Assembly (NCBI GenBank): GCA_964552195.1 | Contig: CAZKFM010000008.1 | Span: forward strand, 1-64,000 | Reading direction: 5' to 3' | Length of the DNA: 64,000 bases | Source of the DNA: CAZKAP01 sp964552195 | GTDB lineage: Bacteria; Bacteroidota; Bacteroidia; Flavobacteriales; Flavobacteriaceae | Part shown: piece by piece, positions 1-9,025 of the stretch | Position numbering within the stretch: position 1 is the first letter of the stretch | Layout of the letters: the number at the start of each line of letters is the position of its first letter | Made by a program: the position numbers and the translations under genes | The notes under the pieces: model-generated | What the model was told of the DNA's origin: nothing | Seen by the model: only the letters and a program-made list of their open reading frames with translations | Database searches by the model: none

Positions 1-189
1 AGATCTGAATCAGGCCCGTATCCTTACCCACTGCTGGATGTGGATGTACAACAACTAACGACCTCACAGTTCCCTGGGCTATCACACATAGACCTCTCTT
101 TTCATGTGTTGGAAAACCTACACGGAAAAGAAGTGGCCGGGAAAACAGCCCGGTATATGGAGTATACTGGCTACAGGAGTGTGGATTGA
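1..189 (+). CDS. DJ-1/PfpI-family protein, C-terminal end (partial)
   Basis: An open frame enters at base 1 and stops at 187-189, leaving the last 62 residues. The end reads HIDLSFHVLENLHGKEVAGK and then TARYMEY. This fits the C-terminal helix of DJ-1/PfpI (ThiJ) family proteins, where a GID-like turn is followed by a helix ending in a conserved ARxxEY. The catalytic Cys region lies outside the window, so I cannot say whether this is a protease, a glyoxalase or an AraC-type regulator lacking its DNA-binding domain. No terminator is obvious downstream. The family call rests on one short motif. Confidence 0.5.
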   Translation, partial: RSESGPYPYPLLDVDVQQLTTSQFPGLSHIDLSFHVLENLHGKEVAGKTARYMEYTGYRSVD

Positions 190-344
190 GAGTATACCAG
201 CGAATCCATCAGGACTCGGTAATAGCCACATATTGATTAACTCTCCGTTGAATCATTACACTTTTGGCTTACGATGAACAGATTGTGGTCAGAACCAGAG
301 TGCCACAGGTTTTTCCTCTAGTCACTCATACCCTATGCGGCACC

Positions 345-704
345 TTAAACATACACAAGCTTGTCTTTACCGGGAATAGGAACATTCAGGAGGTTACCTA
401 TTACCTCACACTGGTTTAAGTAACTGGGTAGCTTAATCCGGGACTCGCCCGTCTCGACGCATCGTATCCAGAATTCGGGTGGAGACCATATAACCTCACA
501 GACGGTTTCATGTGGGGTTCTCAGAAGGTCTCCCTCAAATATGGGTCTGCCGTCGCAATCTTTGACACCAATACACTGTTGTTTGATAGCGTCTCTGCAC
601 CATGGATGGTGTTTCAGTTCGCCACAAATGGCATCGGTGAGTGTGAAGAACAAAAACGTTTTGGTTTTTTTATCCCAAGCTCGAAATTCAACTGTATTTT
701 TCAT
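345..704 (-). CDS. YopX-family phage-type protein
   Basis: This is a 119-residue protein with the YopX hallmarks: an N-terminal EFRAWDKKTKTF, then KDCDGRPIFEGDLL (the usual DKNGxxIYEGD element) and a C-terminal EVIGNLL. YopX proteins are small beta-rich proteins of unknown function found mainly in phages and prophages of Firmicutes and Bacteroidota. No other phage gene is adjacent, so this is probably an isolated cargo gene or a prophage relic. The flanks (190-344 and 705-983) hold no gene I can support. The ATG at 704 is the only good start. Confidence 0.75.
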   Translation of the reverse strand: MKNTVEFRAWDKKTKTFLFFTLTDAICGELKHHPWCRDAIKQQCIGVKDCDGRPIFEGDLLRTPHETVCEVIWSPPEFWIRCVETGESRIKLPSYLNQCEVIGNLLNVPIPGKDKLVYV

Positions 705-1055
705 AACACGAATATTTTAGTTAATACATGATCTCACTCTTGTCAGGTAGCACTAGTAGGTATTTATGAAGCTGTACAGCATTCGATTTAAGGAATTCTT
801 TATGCCCGAAGTATTCGAGGTCTCGGACCGAATTGAATAGAGTCGATTACTATAAAACGATTTCTCAGATGGTAATATTGTGGTTTAAAGGTTGATTCGA
901 ATCCCTGGTTTTGGGGTATCCTTCCTACTTAGCCAGGCTTTTCGTCATAGGGACCAATCACTTGGTTCCGTTATAAGCGGCTCATGAATTCCGGTTCGGA
1001 TTTTCAAAAACTAATGTCCGAACTTAATTTGCGGGTAATTCGAGATCGATCAATT

Positions 1056-2372
1056 ATGGCATGGAATAGAGCCTCCGGCATTCTTTACTCGTATATTTTC
1101 TGCTTCACTTGGGTGCTGATCGGCCCCCAGTTGAGCTATGGACAGCAACGGTCCCACTCATTTAAACCCTTCAAGTTTGAACTCAGGGAAAGCCTTTCTC
1201 CGATCAATAAAAATGATCTCCCTGATCAAATCGAGCAGATAACCTTTGCTCAGCAAGAATTGCAGGGAGATGCATGGGTGGTGAAGTATTGGAATGACGC
1301 CTATCCTTCCTACCGCTGGCATCAGATTCTTATGGAGGCCAGCCGAAAACACAATGGGCATAAGAATGGAGCTCGTGTGGCCATTATGCACCTGGCGATA
1401 TTCGATGCCCTGGTCGAAGTCTGGAAACACAAGGAAACCCATGAGCAAAAGGCTGCCTATCAATTCGACCCCGGGGTAAAAAAGGCAGGAAAGGAACCGG
1501 AATATTCCACGTTTATTTGTGAATGGAGCGCTGCGGCAGGCGCGGCGCATCGGGTAATCGAATACTACTTTCCGGAACAAAAGGAATCTCTCGACAGCAG
1601 CCTAACTGCCTTCAGAACGGCTCGATTGGCGACCGGGCTGCAGTTTCCTTCGGATATAGAAAGGGGCCTGGAAATCGGACGTCGTATAGCCGACAGGTAT
1701 GTCGAATATGCCAGGGGGGATCGAACCGACCTGCGCTGGAAGGGAACCGTGCCTGAATCCGACAGCCTTTGGTCGGGCAATCCCGGACCCTGGGATCCGA
1801 TGAAGGCGCAATGGAAGCCACTCACGCTCGAGCGGCCCGATCAGTTTCGTCCACAGCCGCCTCCTGCGGATTGGACGGCCGACATGGAGGAACTCAGGAA
1901 GTTCAATGCCGAACATCAGAGCAGCGATATCGCCTGGAAATGGAAAAGCGAACCGGTATGGGACCGGCTGATCGAACGGAAGATCATGGAGTACGACCTG
2001 AGCCCCCTGGAATCTGCCTTTGCCAATGCCGTATTCCATACGGCTCGCTACGACGCCATTATCGCTGCCTGGGATGGGAAGTATCACTACTGGGGCATCC
2101 GGCCATTCCAGTACGATCCGTCATTCAGTCCTATACTCATCGATACTCCCAATTTCCCCGGCTATCCCGCCGGGCATACCACGGTAGCTGGCTCCATAGC
2201 CAAGGTGCTGAGTTTTCTCTTTCCCATCGATGAGCCCGAATTCTCAAGGCTCGCTCAGGAATGCTCCGAATCACGCTTCGAGGGCGGGGTGCATTTTCGT
2301 ACCGACAACGAAGTGGGGCTGGAAGTAGGCCATCGGGTAGGAGAACAGGTACTCAGGAAATTCAGGGAATAG
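1056..2372 (+). CDS. Vanadium-dependent haloperoxidase / PAP2-like secreted enzyme
   Basis: This is a secreted acid phosphatase-type fold of the vanadium haloperoxidase branch. The active-site pieces are seen near the C-terminus: GYPAGHTT, with a His (398 counted from the upstream ATG at 984), and SRFEGGVHFRTD, with Arg431 and His437. These match the P-S-G-H and S-R-x5-H motifs that hold vanadate or phosphate. A long helical N-terminal half with conserved WNPGPWDP-like text is typical of this family in Bacteroidota. I chose the ATG at 1056 because it directly precedes a signal peptide (residues 8-30 hydrophobic, ending SYGQQ). The ATG at 984 would add 24 charged residues. Whether it halogenates or dephosphorylates cannot be read from sequence. 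Confidence 0.75.
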   Translation: MAWNRASGILYSYIFCFTWVLIGPQLSYGQQRSHSFKPFKFELRESLSPINKNDLPDQIEQITFAQQELQGDAWVVKYWNDAYPSYRWHQILMEASRKHNGHKNGARVAIMHLAIFDALVEVWKHKETHEQKAAYQFDPGVKKAGKEPEYSTFICEWSAAAGAAHRVIEYYFPEQKESLDSSLTAFRTARLATGLQFPSDIERGLEIGRRIADRYVEYARGDRTDLRWKGTVPESDSLWSGNPGPWDPMKAQWKPLTLERPDQFRPQPPPADWTADMEELRKFNAEHQSSDIAWKWKSEPVWDRLIERKIMEYDLSPLESAFANAVFHTARYDAIIAAWDGKYHYWGIRPFQYDPSFSPILIDTPNFPGYPAGHTTVAGSIAKVLSFLFPIDEPEFSRLAQECSESRFEGGVHFRTDNEVGLEVGHRVGEQVLRKFRE

Positions 2373-2382
2373 GTCCTGTATT

Positions 2383-4290
2383 TTACTTATGCCAGAACTC
2401 GGTTGGCCTGAGCCTTTCATCCGCCTTGCCAAACCACAGGCTTAAGCGCTCTCCCCCGAAATCCTCGAAATAATCGATACGGACCGGGTGCCACCCTTTT
2501 TTGAGAGCGGCATATTCCCTGACGGTGCGCGTGCTGTGGGATCCATCGTTGTCCACGATCAACTGATCGTGCAGGTAGAGCTTACTTCCGTCGTCGGAGC
2601 GGAGGGAGAAATAGTACATGCCATCCTCGGGAACCCGTATGTAGCCTTCGTACCGAATGGCGTAGTGGTCCTGTCGCAGGCGGTTTTTCTCCGGATTGGG
2701 AGTGAGCGTTACCCCGCTCCGCTTTGGGCTGCCTAACTTTTCAAAGTCCGGGATCACCTTAAAATTGCCTTCGAAATACTCGAAGGTCAGCCCCTCTTTC
2801 GGACGCCTCAAGCGCACGGATTTCAACTCCTTAACCTTGCGGTATGTCTTGCTGATGACTTTGCTGGAATACCCATCCGGGCTTTGCAACATAAGACGCA
2901 GCTCTGTGGTATTATCGATAGTCAGGTTGCCTGGAAAAACCGGACTTTGTGCATCCGGATCGCTGCCGTCTGTGGTGTACTTCATTTCGACTCCCTTACC
3001 ATAAGGGTGCTCGAGTCGTATTTCATGCTCCTTGAGGAATATAACCTGTCTGGGGAAGTCGATCTGGGATTGCAGATCGGAAGGGGTAAGTTCAACTTCT
3101 TCGATGCCATTCAGACTGAAATCAGGCTCCATAAAACCGGTCGGGAAACCCAACTTCCACTGCATCTCCATAGGCGGTATGGAATCACGAGTCAATTCGC
3201 TTGAGGCGTTAATGACGATATGTTCGGATCCCCTGGGCGGAACTACCGCGTCGAATGCGGTACTGTCGTATTGGACGGAATGATGGTGAAAGAGCCTGCC
3301 TTCATAGTGCAGTTTACGGTCGGTGTCATTGATCAGGGGCAGAATCACCCTGTGCTGGTTTCCTCGGGTAAGCACCAGGGGCTGAATACGCGAGGCCTCG
3401 ATGAGCTTGGCCGCCTCCTCCCGGCTGGCCACGGTACTCACCTCGTCGCTGAGGATGCCCGAAAGTGCGAGGTTGGCCATCTGCGGTCCTTCGTCCGTCA
3501 TGGTTACCCAACTGATATGGTCGAACTCCCCGAAACCGGGCCCGCGCAGACTGCTTCCTCCACCCGTAGTGGCCAGCAGGTAGTGGTTGGCATCCTGCCG
3601 TACTTCGAACATATAGCGGTGGGTGTGTCCGGCGAAGACCGTATAATCCCTGCCCTGGAGTGCCGCTTCCACTTCGTTATAGCCGTTCATATCCCCATAC
3701 GACCACATGGGATGGTGCAGGAATAGCAGGGTCCAGCGCACTTCGGCATTCTGTGCGATTACTTCCTTCAGGTAGGCGATCTGGTCAGGGGTCATGATCA
3801 CCCCTCCATTTCCGTCGCTGCTGTTAGCTACCAGGAACAGCACATCCTTGTAGATGAAGTGGTAGTAATCCCTTCCGATTTTTTCCTCCCACATCTCGGC
3901 CATCACCGAGTTGGTGTAGTCGTGGTTTCCGGCTACGTAGAAGAACTTCGTATTGAGGGAATCCAGTATCCCGTGGAACTCCTTCCATTCCGCATTCAAC
4001 TGGGTGGTGTCCTGAGTATATCCTTCGATCAGGTCTCCCACGCTCATGACGAACTCCGGGTACAACATATTAATTTTCTCCAGGGCCTTTCCGAAAACCC
4101 CCTCGCGGTGTCCCCCGGTCCGGTCGCTGATGATGGCAAACTGGAAGTTATTGGGGTCGTTGTAGAAATCCTTGTCGGTCCAGGGTAGCTTGACGTCATC
4201 GAGCTGATGAGTGAAGGTTTGACCCTGAGAGAAGACGGGGATGGAGACGAGCAACCCGGCTAGCAGGGCAAATAATGATCTAGAATTCAT
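2383..4290 (-). CDS. Secreted metallophosphoesterase with chitobiase-C and PA14 domains
   Basis: This 635-residue protein has a signal peptide (residues 1-22). The calcineurin-like domain carries the metal ligands: Asp56, GDLIE (85-89), GNHD (121-124), HHP (192-194) and GHTH (221-224). A middle region is followed by a chitobiase C-terminal-like module around 430-490 (YTTDGSDP motif). A PA14-type domain follows at about 505-630, with GYIRVPEDGMYYFSLRSDDG and DYFEDFGG. PA14 domains usually bind carbohydrate. A two-module C-terminal addition to a phosphoesterase suggests an extracellular enzyme held on a glycan. It converges on the haloperoxidase gene with only 10 bases between the stops. Confidence 0.85.
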   Translation of the reverse strand: MNSRSLFALLAGLLVSIPVFSQGQTFTHQLDDVKLPWTDKDFYNDPNNFQFAIISDRTGGHREGVFGKALEKINMLYPEFVMSVGDLIEGYTQDTTQLNAEWKEFHGILDSLNTKFFYVAGNHDYTNSVMAEMWEEKIGRDYYHFIYKDVLFLVANSSDGNGGVIMTPDQIAYLKEVIAQNAEVRWTLLFLHHPMWSYGDMNGYNEVEAALQGRDYTVFAGHTHRYMFEVRQDANHYLLATTGGGSSLRGPGFGEFDHISWVTMTDEGPQMANLALSGILSDEVSTVASREEAAKLIEASRIQPLVLTRGNQHRVILPLINDTDRKLHYEGRLFHHHSVQYDSTAFDAVVPPRGSEHIVINASSELTRDSIPPMEMQWKLGFPTGFMEPDFSLNGIEEVELTPSDLQSQIDFPRQVIFLKEHEIRLEHPYGKGVEMKYTTDGSDPDAQSPVFPGNLTIDNTTELRLMLQSPDGYSSKVISKTYRKVKELKSVRLRRPKEGLTFEYFEGNFKVIPDFEKLGSPKRSGVTLTPNPEKNRLRQDHYAIRYEGYIRVPEDGMYYFSLRSDDGSKLYLHDQLIVDNDGSHSTRTVREYAALKKGWHPVRIDYFEDFGGERLSLWFGKADERLRPTEFWHK

Positions 4291-4461
4291 GGATCTGTTT
4301 CTGTGTAGCCAAGGTATCCCTAGGGCATGAACGGGGTTTTAAGTCAGGGTTAATTCTTTGCGGCCTCTCATAGAATACAGGGAATTCACCTTCCATCTCT
4401 GGAAAAATGAGTTTTCAATGAAAGGCGGCAAAAACAAATGACAAAAAAACAGTGCCGATAC

Positions 4462-4473
4462 TGATATTTATCA
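4462..4473 (+). promoter_or_regulatory. CRP/FNR-type palindrome upstream of the hydrogenase operon
   Basis: The sequence TGATATTTATCA is a perfect TGAT-N4-ATCA inverted repeat, the core of the FNR consensus TTGAT-N4-ATCAA. Its centre lies 63 bases before the hoxF ATG. The same core occurs before hypA/hypF and before the PFOR operon. The position 33 bp downstream (4497-4504, GACCTTAC) is only a poor match to the TAnnTTTG -7 box, so this promoter may be weak without the activator or may start elsewhere. Confidence 0.65.
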
Positions 4474-4530
4474 TGGCATAAGTCCTTGTTCTGGACGACC
4501 TTACGGGGCAAATCCAGAACAACTACCTCC

Positions 4531-6297
4531 ATGTTCAGCCCTACCAACGCCTTTTTCAGGCACGAGCCACAGCGCAGCCAATTGTTGAACGAATTGTGGA
4601 AAGCCCAGGAGCGCGACGGATACATCACCGAACAGACTATGACGGAGCTGGCCCGATCCCTTGAGGTCTCTTTGATTGAGATACAGGGTATAGTGTCGTT
4701 TTACCATTTCTTCCATACCCAGCCTACGGCAAGGCACGTCATTTACTTGAACAACAGTATCATATCCAAGATCAAGGGACACGACCGTATCCAGGCAGCC
4801 TTCGAACGCGAGACGGGAACGCGCTTCAATACCAGCGACCGTACCGGTACCTTCGCCCTGTTCGAAACCCCCTGTATCGGCCTGAGCGATCAGGAGCCTG
4901 CGGCACTGATCGATTTCCAACCATTCACCAACCTGAATGTGATGAAAGTACGGGAGGTGATCACCGCCCTGAAAAATGGCAAAAGGGCGTCGGACATCTG
5001 CGATAAACCCGACGATAACATCCGGTACCTGCCTCTGAACGAACACACGATATTCTTCCGGCCCTACTCGGCCGGCGAAGCCCTGTGCCGCCTCAAGGAT
5101 TTGAGTCCGGAGCAGGTTATCGATACCATACGGACTTCTGAATTGTCCGGTAGGGGGGGTGCCTTTTTCCCTACCTGGATCAAGTGGGAGGGCTGCCGGA
5201 AGGAACAGGCCACGCCCAAGTACGTGGTGTGCAATGCCGACGAAGGGGAGCCGGGGACCTTTAAAGACCGGGTCCTCCTCAACAAAGAGCCGGGCTCCGT
5301 GCTGGAAGGCATGATCATAGCCGGTTATACGATAGGGGCCAAATACGGAATCATATACCTCAGGGCGGAATACAGGTGGCTGTTGAAAGGTCTGGAAACC
5401 ACTATACAGCAATTCTACGACCAGGGACTGCTGGGTCGGACGATACTGGGCATAGAGGATTTCGATTTCGACATCCGCATACAGGTAGGGGCAGGGTCCT
5501 ATGTCTGTGGAGAGGAAACGGCCATGCTGGAATCCATGGAGGGCAAGCGGGGAGAACCCCGCACCAAATGGTACTTTCCGGTGCAGCGAGGTTATCTGCA
5601 GAAACCCACAATCATCAATAACGTGGAGACCTTCGCAGCCGTGGCCCGGATGCTCGAAATGGGCATTAACAGCTACCTGAACCGGGGAATTACAGGATCC
5701 CCGGGCACCAAGCTCATCAGCCTGTCCGGTGACGTAAAAAAACCTGGGATATACGAAATCGAGTGGGGCATGACCGTGCAGGAACTGCTCGAACATGCCG
5801 GCGCAGTGGACCCCCGCTACATTCAGCATAGCGGTCCTTCCGGGGAATGCCTCAGCCTGAATCAGAAGCACCGAAGATTCTCGATGCGGGATCTGATGTC
5901 CTCGCAGGACATACGTTGCGGCGGATCCATTATGATACTCAACCATCATCGGGACATCATGGAGATCCTGCTGAATTTCTCCGATTTCTTCGTCAGGGAG
6001 TCTTGTGGTATCTGCACGCCCTGCAGGGCCGGAACCTACATCATCCATAAAAAGCTGGAAAAAATGGCCAACGGTCTGGCCACACAGTCGGATGTTGAGG
6101 AAATGCACCATTGGTGCCATATCATGAAGGAAACCAGCCGATGCGGATTGGGAAAGACGGCCTATAACACACCGCTCAAGGCCATAGACGAATTCTCGGA
6201 TTATTTCAAAGAGCAACTGGGTGACGGAGCCGGAAATCAGAACCTCAAGTTCAACATGGAAGAAGCAATCAGCGACTATGAAAAATACAGAGTCTAA
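4531..6297 (+). CDS. hoxF: NAD-linked [NiFe]-hydrogenase diaphorase subunit HoxF
   Basis: HoxF binds NAD(H) and FMN in the cytosolic NAD-reducing hydrogenase and is a natural NuoE-NuoF fusion. Residues 1 to about 160 are NuoE-like, with only one Cys (PCIGLSDQEPA) where free NuoE has four, as I recall for the Ralstonia-type HoxF. The NuoF part has the FMN motif GRGGAFFPTW near 207, the NADH motif GAGSYVCGEET near 320, and [4Fe-4S] ligands ESCGICTPCRAG near 490 plus SRCGLG near 536. The length of 588 residues fits the roughly 600 expected. The ATG at 4531 aligns with known HoxF; an in-frame TTG at 4486 is unlikely. Its 3' end overlaps the next gene by 20 bases. Confidence 0.95.
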   Translation: MFSPTNAFFRHEPQRSQLLNELWKAQERDGYITEQTMTELARSLEVSLIEIQGIVSFYHFFHTQPTARHVIYLNNSIISKIKGHDRIQAAFERETGTRFNTSDRTGTFALFETPCIGLSDQEPAALIDFQPFTNLNVMKVREVITALKNGKRASDICDKPDDNIRYLPLNEHTIFFRPYSAGEALCRLKDLSPEQVIDTIRTSELSGRGGAFFPTWIKWEGCRKEQATPKYVVCNADEGEPGTFKDRVLLNKEPGSVLEGMIIAGYTIGAKYGIIYLRAEYRWLLKGLETTIQQFYDQGLLGRTILGIEDFDFDIRIQVGAGSYVCGEETAMLESMEGKRGEPRTKWYFPVQRGYLQKPTIINNVETFAAVARMLEMGINSYLNRGITGSPGTKLISLSGDVKKPGIYEIEWGMTVQELLEHAGAVDPRYIQHSGPSGECLSLNQKHRRFSMRDLMSSQDIRCGGSIMILNHHRDIMEILLNFSDFFVRESCGICTPCRAGTYIIHKKLEKMANGLATQSDVEEMHHWCHIMKETSRCGLGKTAYNTPLKAIDEFSDYFKEQLGDGAGNQNLKFNMEEAISDYEKYRV

Positions 6298-7564
6298 TAA
6301 AAGGGTCAACATCTCCATAGACGGACAGCCCTATGAAGTTCTGGAAGGCCAGAACCTGGTGGATGCGGCCAAGGAACACGGGATCTTTATTCCCTCCCTC
6401 TGCTATTTCAAGCACATGGACCCTCCCTTGGGCACCTGCCGGACCTGTATCTGCAAAATAAACGGTCGAAATGTACCCGCGTGCATGCAGCGCGTGGAGG
6501 AAGGTATGGCCGTGGAGGTAAATACGCCAAATCTCAAGGACATGCGAAAGGCGCTGGTCGAAATGATGTTTGCCGAGGGAAACCACTTCTGTCCCTCCTG
6601 CGAGAAGAGCGGAGACTGCGACCTGCAGCACATGGGTTATGAGCTGGGAGTCACCCACCTCCGATTTCCACACCTCTTTAAGGATCGGACCACGGATTAT
6701 CGGTCCAGACGGATGGTTCTCGAAAACAACCGCTGCATCAAATGCCGCCGTTGTGTCGAGGAAGTCTTTACCGACGAGGGCAAACGGGTATTTATGTACC
6801 AGAACCGGGGCATAGAAACCCTGGTAGGGATCGATTACGAACAGGAAGCCCGCCTGAGTGATGAACAGGCCGAGGCGGCCATGCATCTGTGTCCTACCGG
6901 TGCCATAGTGGTCCGGGGCAAGCAAATGGCCAGGCCCTTTGGTCAGCGGAGTTTTGATAAAGAGTCCGAGCAGGAAGACTTTGCCATCCGATGGAACGGT
7001 AACGGTGAAAAGAAAAACAAGGATAAGAAAACCATCGCCACGGCCTCCCTGGCCGGCTGCTTCGGTTGTCACATGTCCTTACTGGACATCGATGAAGGCA
7101 TTTTGGATCTAATCGATCTGGTCTCTTTCCACAAATCCCCGCTTACCGACATCAAGGAGTTTGGTCAGCGCTGCGATTTGGGTATAATCGAAGGAGGTTG
7201 TTGCAACACGGAGAATATTGAAACCCTGCGCGAGTTCCGTGCGAATTGCGACATCCTGGTGGTGGTCGGAGAGTGTGCGATCTGGGGTGGGCTGCCCGCC
7301 ATGCGCAATACGGTGCCCCTGGGTGAGTGCCTGGAAGAGGCCTTTATTCACGCGGACACCAACGACCGGGGCGAAAGTATGGTTCCATACCACGAAGACC
7401 TTCCCAAACTGCTGAACCGGGTGTACGCCTGCAACGAAATTGTCAAGGTGGATTACCTCATTCCCGGATGTCCCCCCTCGGCCAGCCATCTGTGGAAAGT
7501 GATACGAAACATTCTCTGGGGAGAGGAGTTTTCGGTGCTGTACCATGAATTCAAATACGATTAG
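6278..7564 (+). CDS. hoxU-hoxY: HoxU-HoxY fusion: diaphorase FeS subunit joined to the hydrogenase small subunit
   Basis: This single 428-residue frame covers two proteins that are separate in the classical enzyme. Residues 1 to about 235 are HoxU (NuoG-like): a [2Fe-2S] site with Cys near 41-55 (LGTCRTCIC), a His-Cys3 site GNHFCPSCEKSGDCDLQ near 101-117, and CIKCRRC near 152 with a later CPTGAI. A charged linker (GEKKNKDKK) follows. Residues from about 255 are HoxY: GCFGCHMS near 261, GECAIWGGLPAMRN near 331 and IPGCPPS near 396, which ligate the proximal [4Fe-4S] cluster. The ATG at 6278 lies inside the end of hoxF. An upstream ATG at 6221 would overlap hoxF by 77 bases. There is no stop or frameshift at the junction. 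Confidence 0.93.
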   Translation: MKNTESNKRVNISIDGQPYEVLEGQNLVDAAKEHGIFIPSLCYFKHMDPPLGTCRTCICKINGRNVPACMQRVEEGMAVEVNTPNLKDMRKALVEMMFAEGNHFCPSCEKSGDCDLQHMGYELGVTHLRFPHLFKDRTTDYRSRRMVLENNRCIKCRRCVEEVFTDEGKRVFMYQNRGIETLVGIDYEQEARLSDEQAEAAMHLCPTGAIVVRGKQMARPFGQRSFDKESEQEDFAIRWNGNGEKKNKDKKTIATASLAGCFGCHMSLLDIDEGILDLIDLVSFHKSPLTDIKEFGQRCDLGIIEGGCCNTENIETLREFRANCDILVVVGECAIWGGLPAMRNTVPLGECLEEAFIHADTNDRGESMVPYHEDLPKLLNRVYACNEIVKVDYLIPGCPPSASHLWKVIRNILWGEEFSVLYHEFKYD

Positions 7565-7573
7565 GAAGCGATC

Positions 7574-9025
7574 ATGAGCAAGAAAATTATCATAGACCCC
7601 GTTACGCGGGTAGAGGGACACGGAAGAGTTACCATTCATCTGGATGAAAAGGGGAAACTCGAGAAGACCTATTTCCATATCGTCGAATTCAGGGGATTTG
7701 AGCGCTTCATTCAGGGACACCCGTACTGGGAGGTACCCGTTCTGGTGCAACGCCTCTGCGGCATCTGCCCGGTGAGTCATCACCTGGCGGCTTCCAAGGC
7801 CGTTGACCAGCTGGTGGGTATCGACCCTGAAAACCTCCCGGTATCAGCCAACGCCCTGCGCAGGTTGCTTCACTATGCCCAGATATTCCAATCCCATGCC
7901 CTGCATTTCTTTTATCTGGCCTCTCCGGACCTGCTCTTCGGAGTCGATGCTCCTGAGCTCAAGCGAAATGTAATGGCCGTGGCCATGGAGAATAAGGAAC
8001 TGGCCCGCAAGGGTATCCTGATGCGAAAGTTCGGTCAGGAGCTTATTCAAGCCATAGCGGGTAAGAAGATTCACGGTTTGAGTTGCCGGCCCGGTGGGGT
8101 CCATAAGGCGCTCACACAGGAGGAAGTGAATGTATTTCAGGACGGCCAGGCGATACCCAGTGTGGATACCATGATATCCTGGTGCCTGGAGATACTGGAT
8201 TTTATGAAGGGGTATCACAGCGAGAACCGGTCCTTTATGGACAGTTTCGCCAGCCTTCTATCCGGACACTTGGGCATGGTCACTGCAGGAGGTGATCTGG
8301 AGCTGTATCACGGATTGCTCAGGGCCATCGACGCTGAGGGGAACCCCACGCTTAGGGACGTGCCTACGGACGATTACGCCCGGCATTTCTCGGAGCATGT
8401 GGAGCAATGGTCGTACATGAAGTTCCCCTACCTCAGTGAACAAGGCCTGGAAAAGGGCTGGAACCGGGTGGGTCCTCTGGCACGCTTGAATGTATGCGAC
8501 CGCATACCCACTCCACTGGCAGAACGTGAGCGGCAGCAGTTCTTTGCCCTGAGCGGACTCAAGGTGAATAACCATACCCTGCATACCCACTGGGCCCGAC
8601 TGATCGAGCTGCTGCATTGTGCCGAGCTGATCAAGGGTCTTCTCAACGACCCGGCAGTGCAGGGTACAGATTTGTTCCGGGAAGGGACCCGAAGGAATGA
8701 GGGTATAGGTATACTGGAGGCGCCCCGGGGTACGCTGATCCACCATTACGAGGTGGACGACCGCGGGATGATCACCCGTTGCAACCTGATCGTTTCCACC
8801 ACACACAACAACGAGGCCATGAACCGGACCGTACACAAGGTAGCCGAGGATGTGATCTCCGAACAGGAAACCATCACCGAAGGCATGCTCAACCAGGTCG
8901 AGGTGGCCATCCGCGCCTACGACCCCTGCCTGAGTTGTGCGACACAGGCACTCGGGAAGATGCCATTGAGGGCCGAGCTGTACCAGGAGGGTAAAGGATT
9001 AATAAAAACAATTAGCACGTCATGA
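7574..9025 (+). CDS. hoxH: [NiFe]-hydrogenase large subunit HoxH
   Basis: This is the catalytic subunit carrying the Ni-Fe(CN)2(CO) site, 483 residues before maturation. The N-terminal ligand motif is RLCGICPVSHH (Cys62, Cys65) and the C-terminal one is DPCLSC (Cys452, Cys455). The text EFRGFERFIQGHPYWEVP is typical of the group 3d, bidirectional NAD-linked class. The maturation protease normally cuts after a His or Arg three residues past the last Cys. Here that residue is Gln458 (codon CAG), leaving a 25-residue tail (459-483). The gene starts 9 bases after hoxUY and shares ATGA with the protease gene, so it is translationally coupled. Confidence 0.96.
   Translation: MSKKIIIDPVTRVEGHGRVTIHLDEKGKLEKTYFHIVEFRGFERFIQGHPYWEVPVLVQRLCGICPVSHHLAASKAVDQLVGIDPENLPVSANALRRLLHYAQIFQSHALHFFYLASPDLLFGVDAPELKRNVMAVAMENKELARKGILMRKFGQELIQAIAGKKIHGLSCRPGGVHKALTQEEVNVFQDGQAIPSVDTMISWCLEILDFMKGYHSENRSFMDSFASLLSGHLGMVTAGGDLELYHGLLRAIDAEGNPTLRDVPTDDYARHFSEHVEQWSYMKFPYLSEQGLEKGWNRVGPLARLNVCDRIPTPLAERERQQFFALSGLKVNNHTLHTHWARLIELLHCAELIKGLLNDPAVQGTDLFREGTRRNEGIGILEAPRGTLIHHYEVDDRGMITRCNLIVSTTHNNEAMNRTVHKVAEDVISEQETITEGMLNQVEVAIRAYDPCLSCATQALGKMPLRAELYQEGKGLIKTISTS

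Noticed and set aside
841..960. tRNA-like text with GATTCGAATC
   Set aside because: The motif resembles a T-loop but is only a short palindrome. No acceptor, D-arm or anticodon stem can be built around it.
4501..6318. A 605-residue open frame on the minus strand opposite hoxF
   Set aside because: hoxF is a certain gene. The antisense frame is a by-product of GC-rich codon use and has no recognisable domain or start signal.
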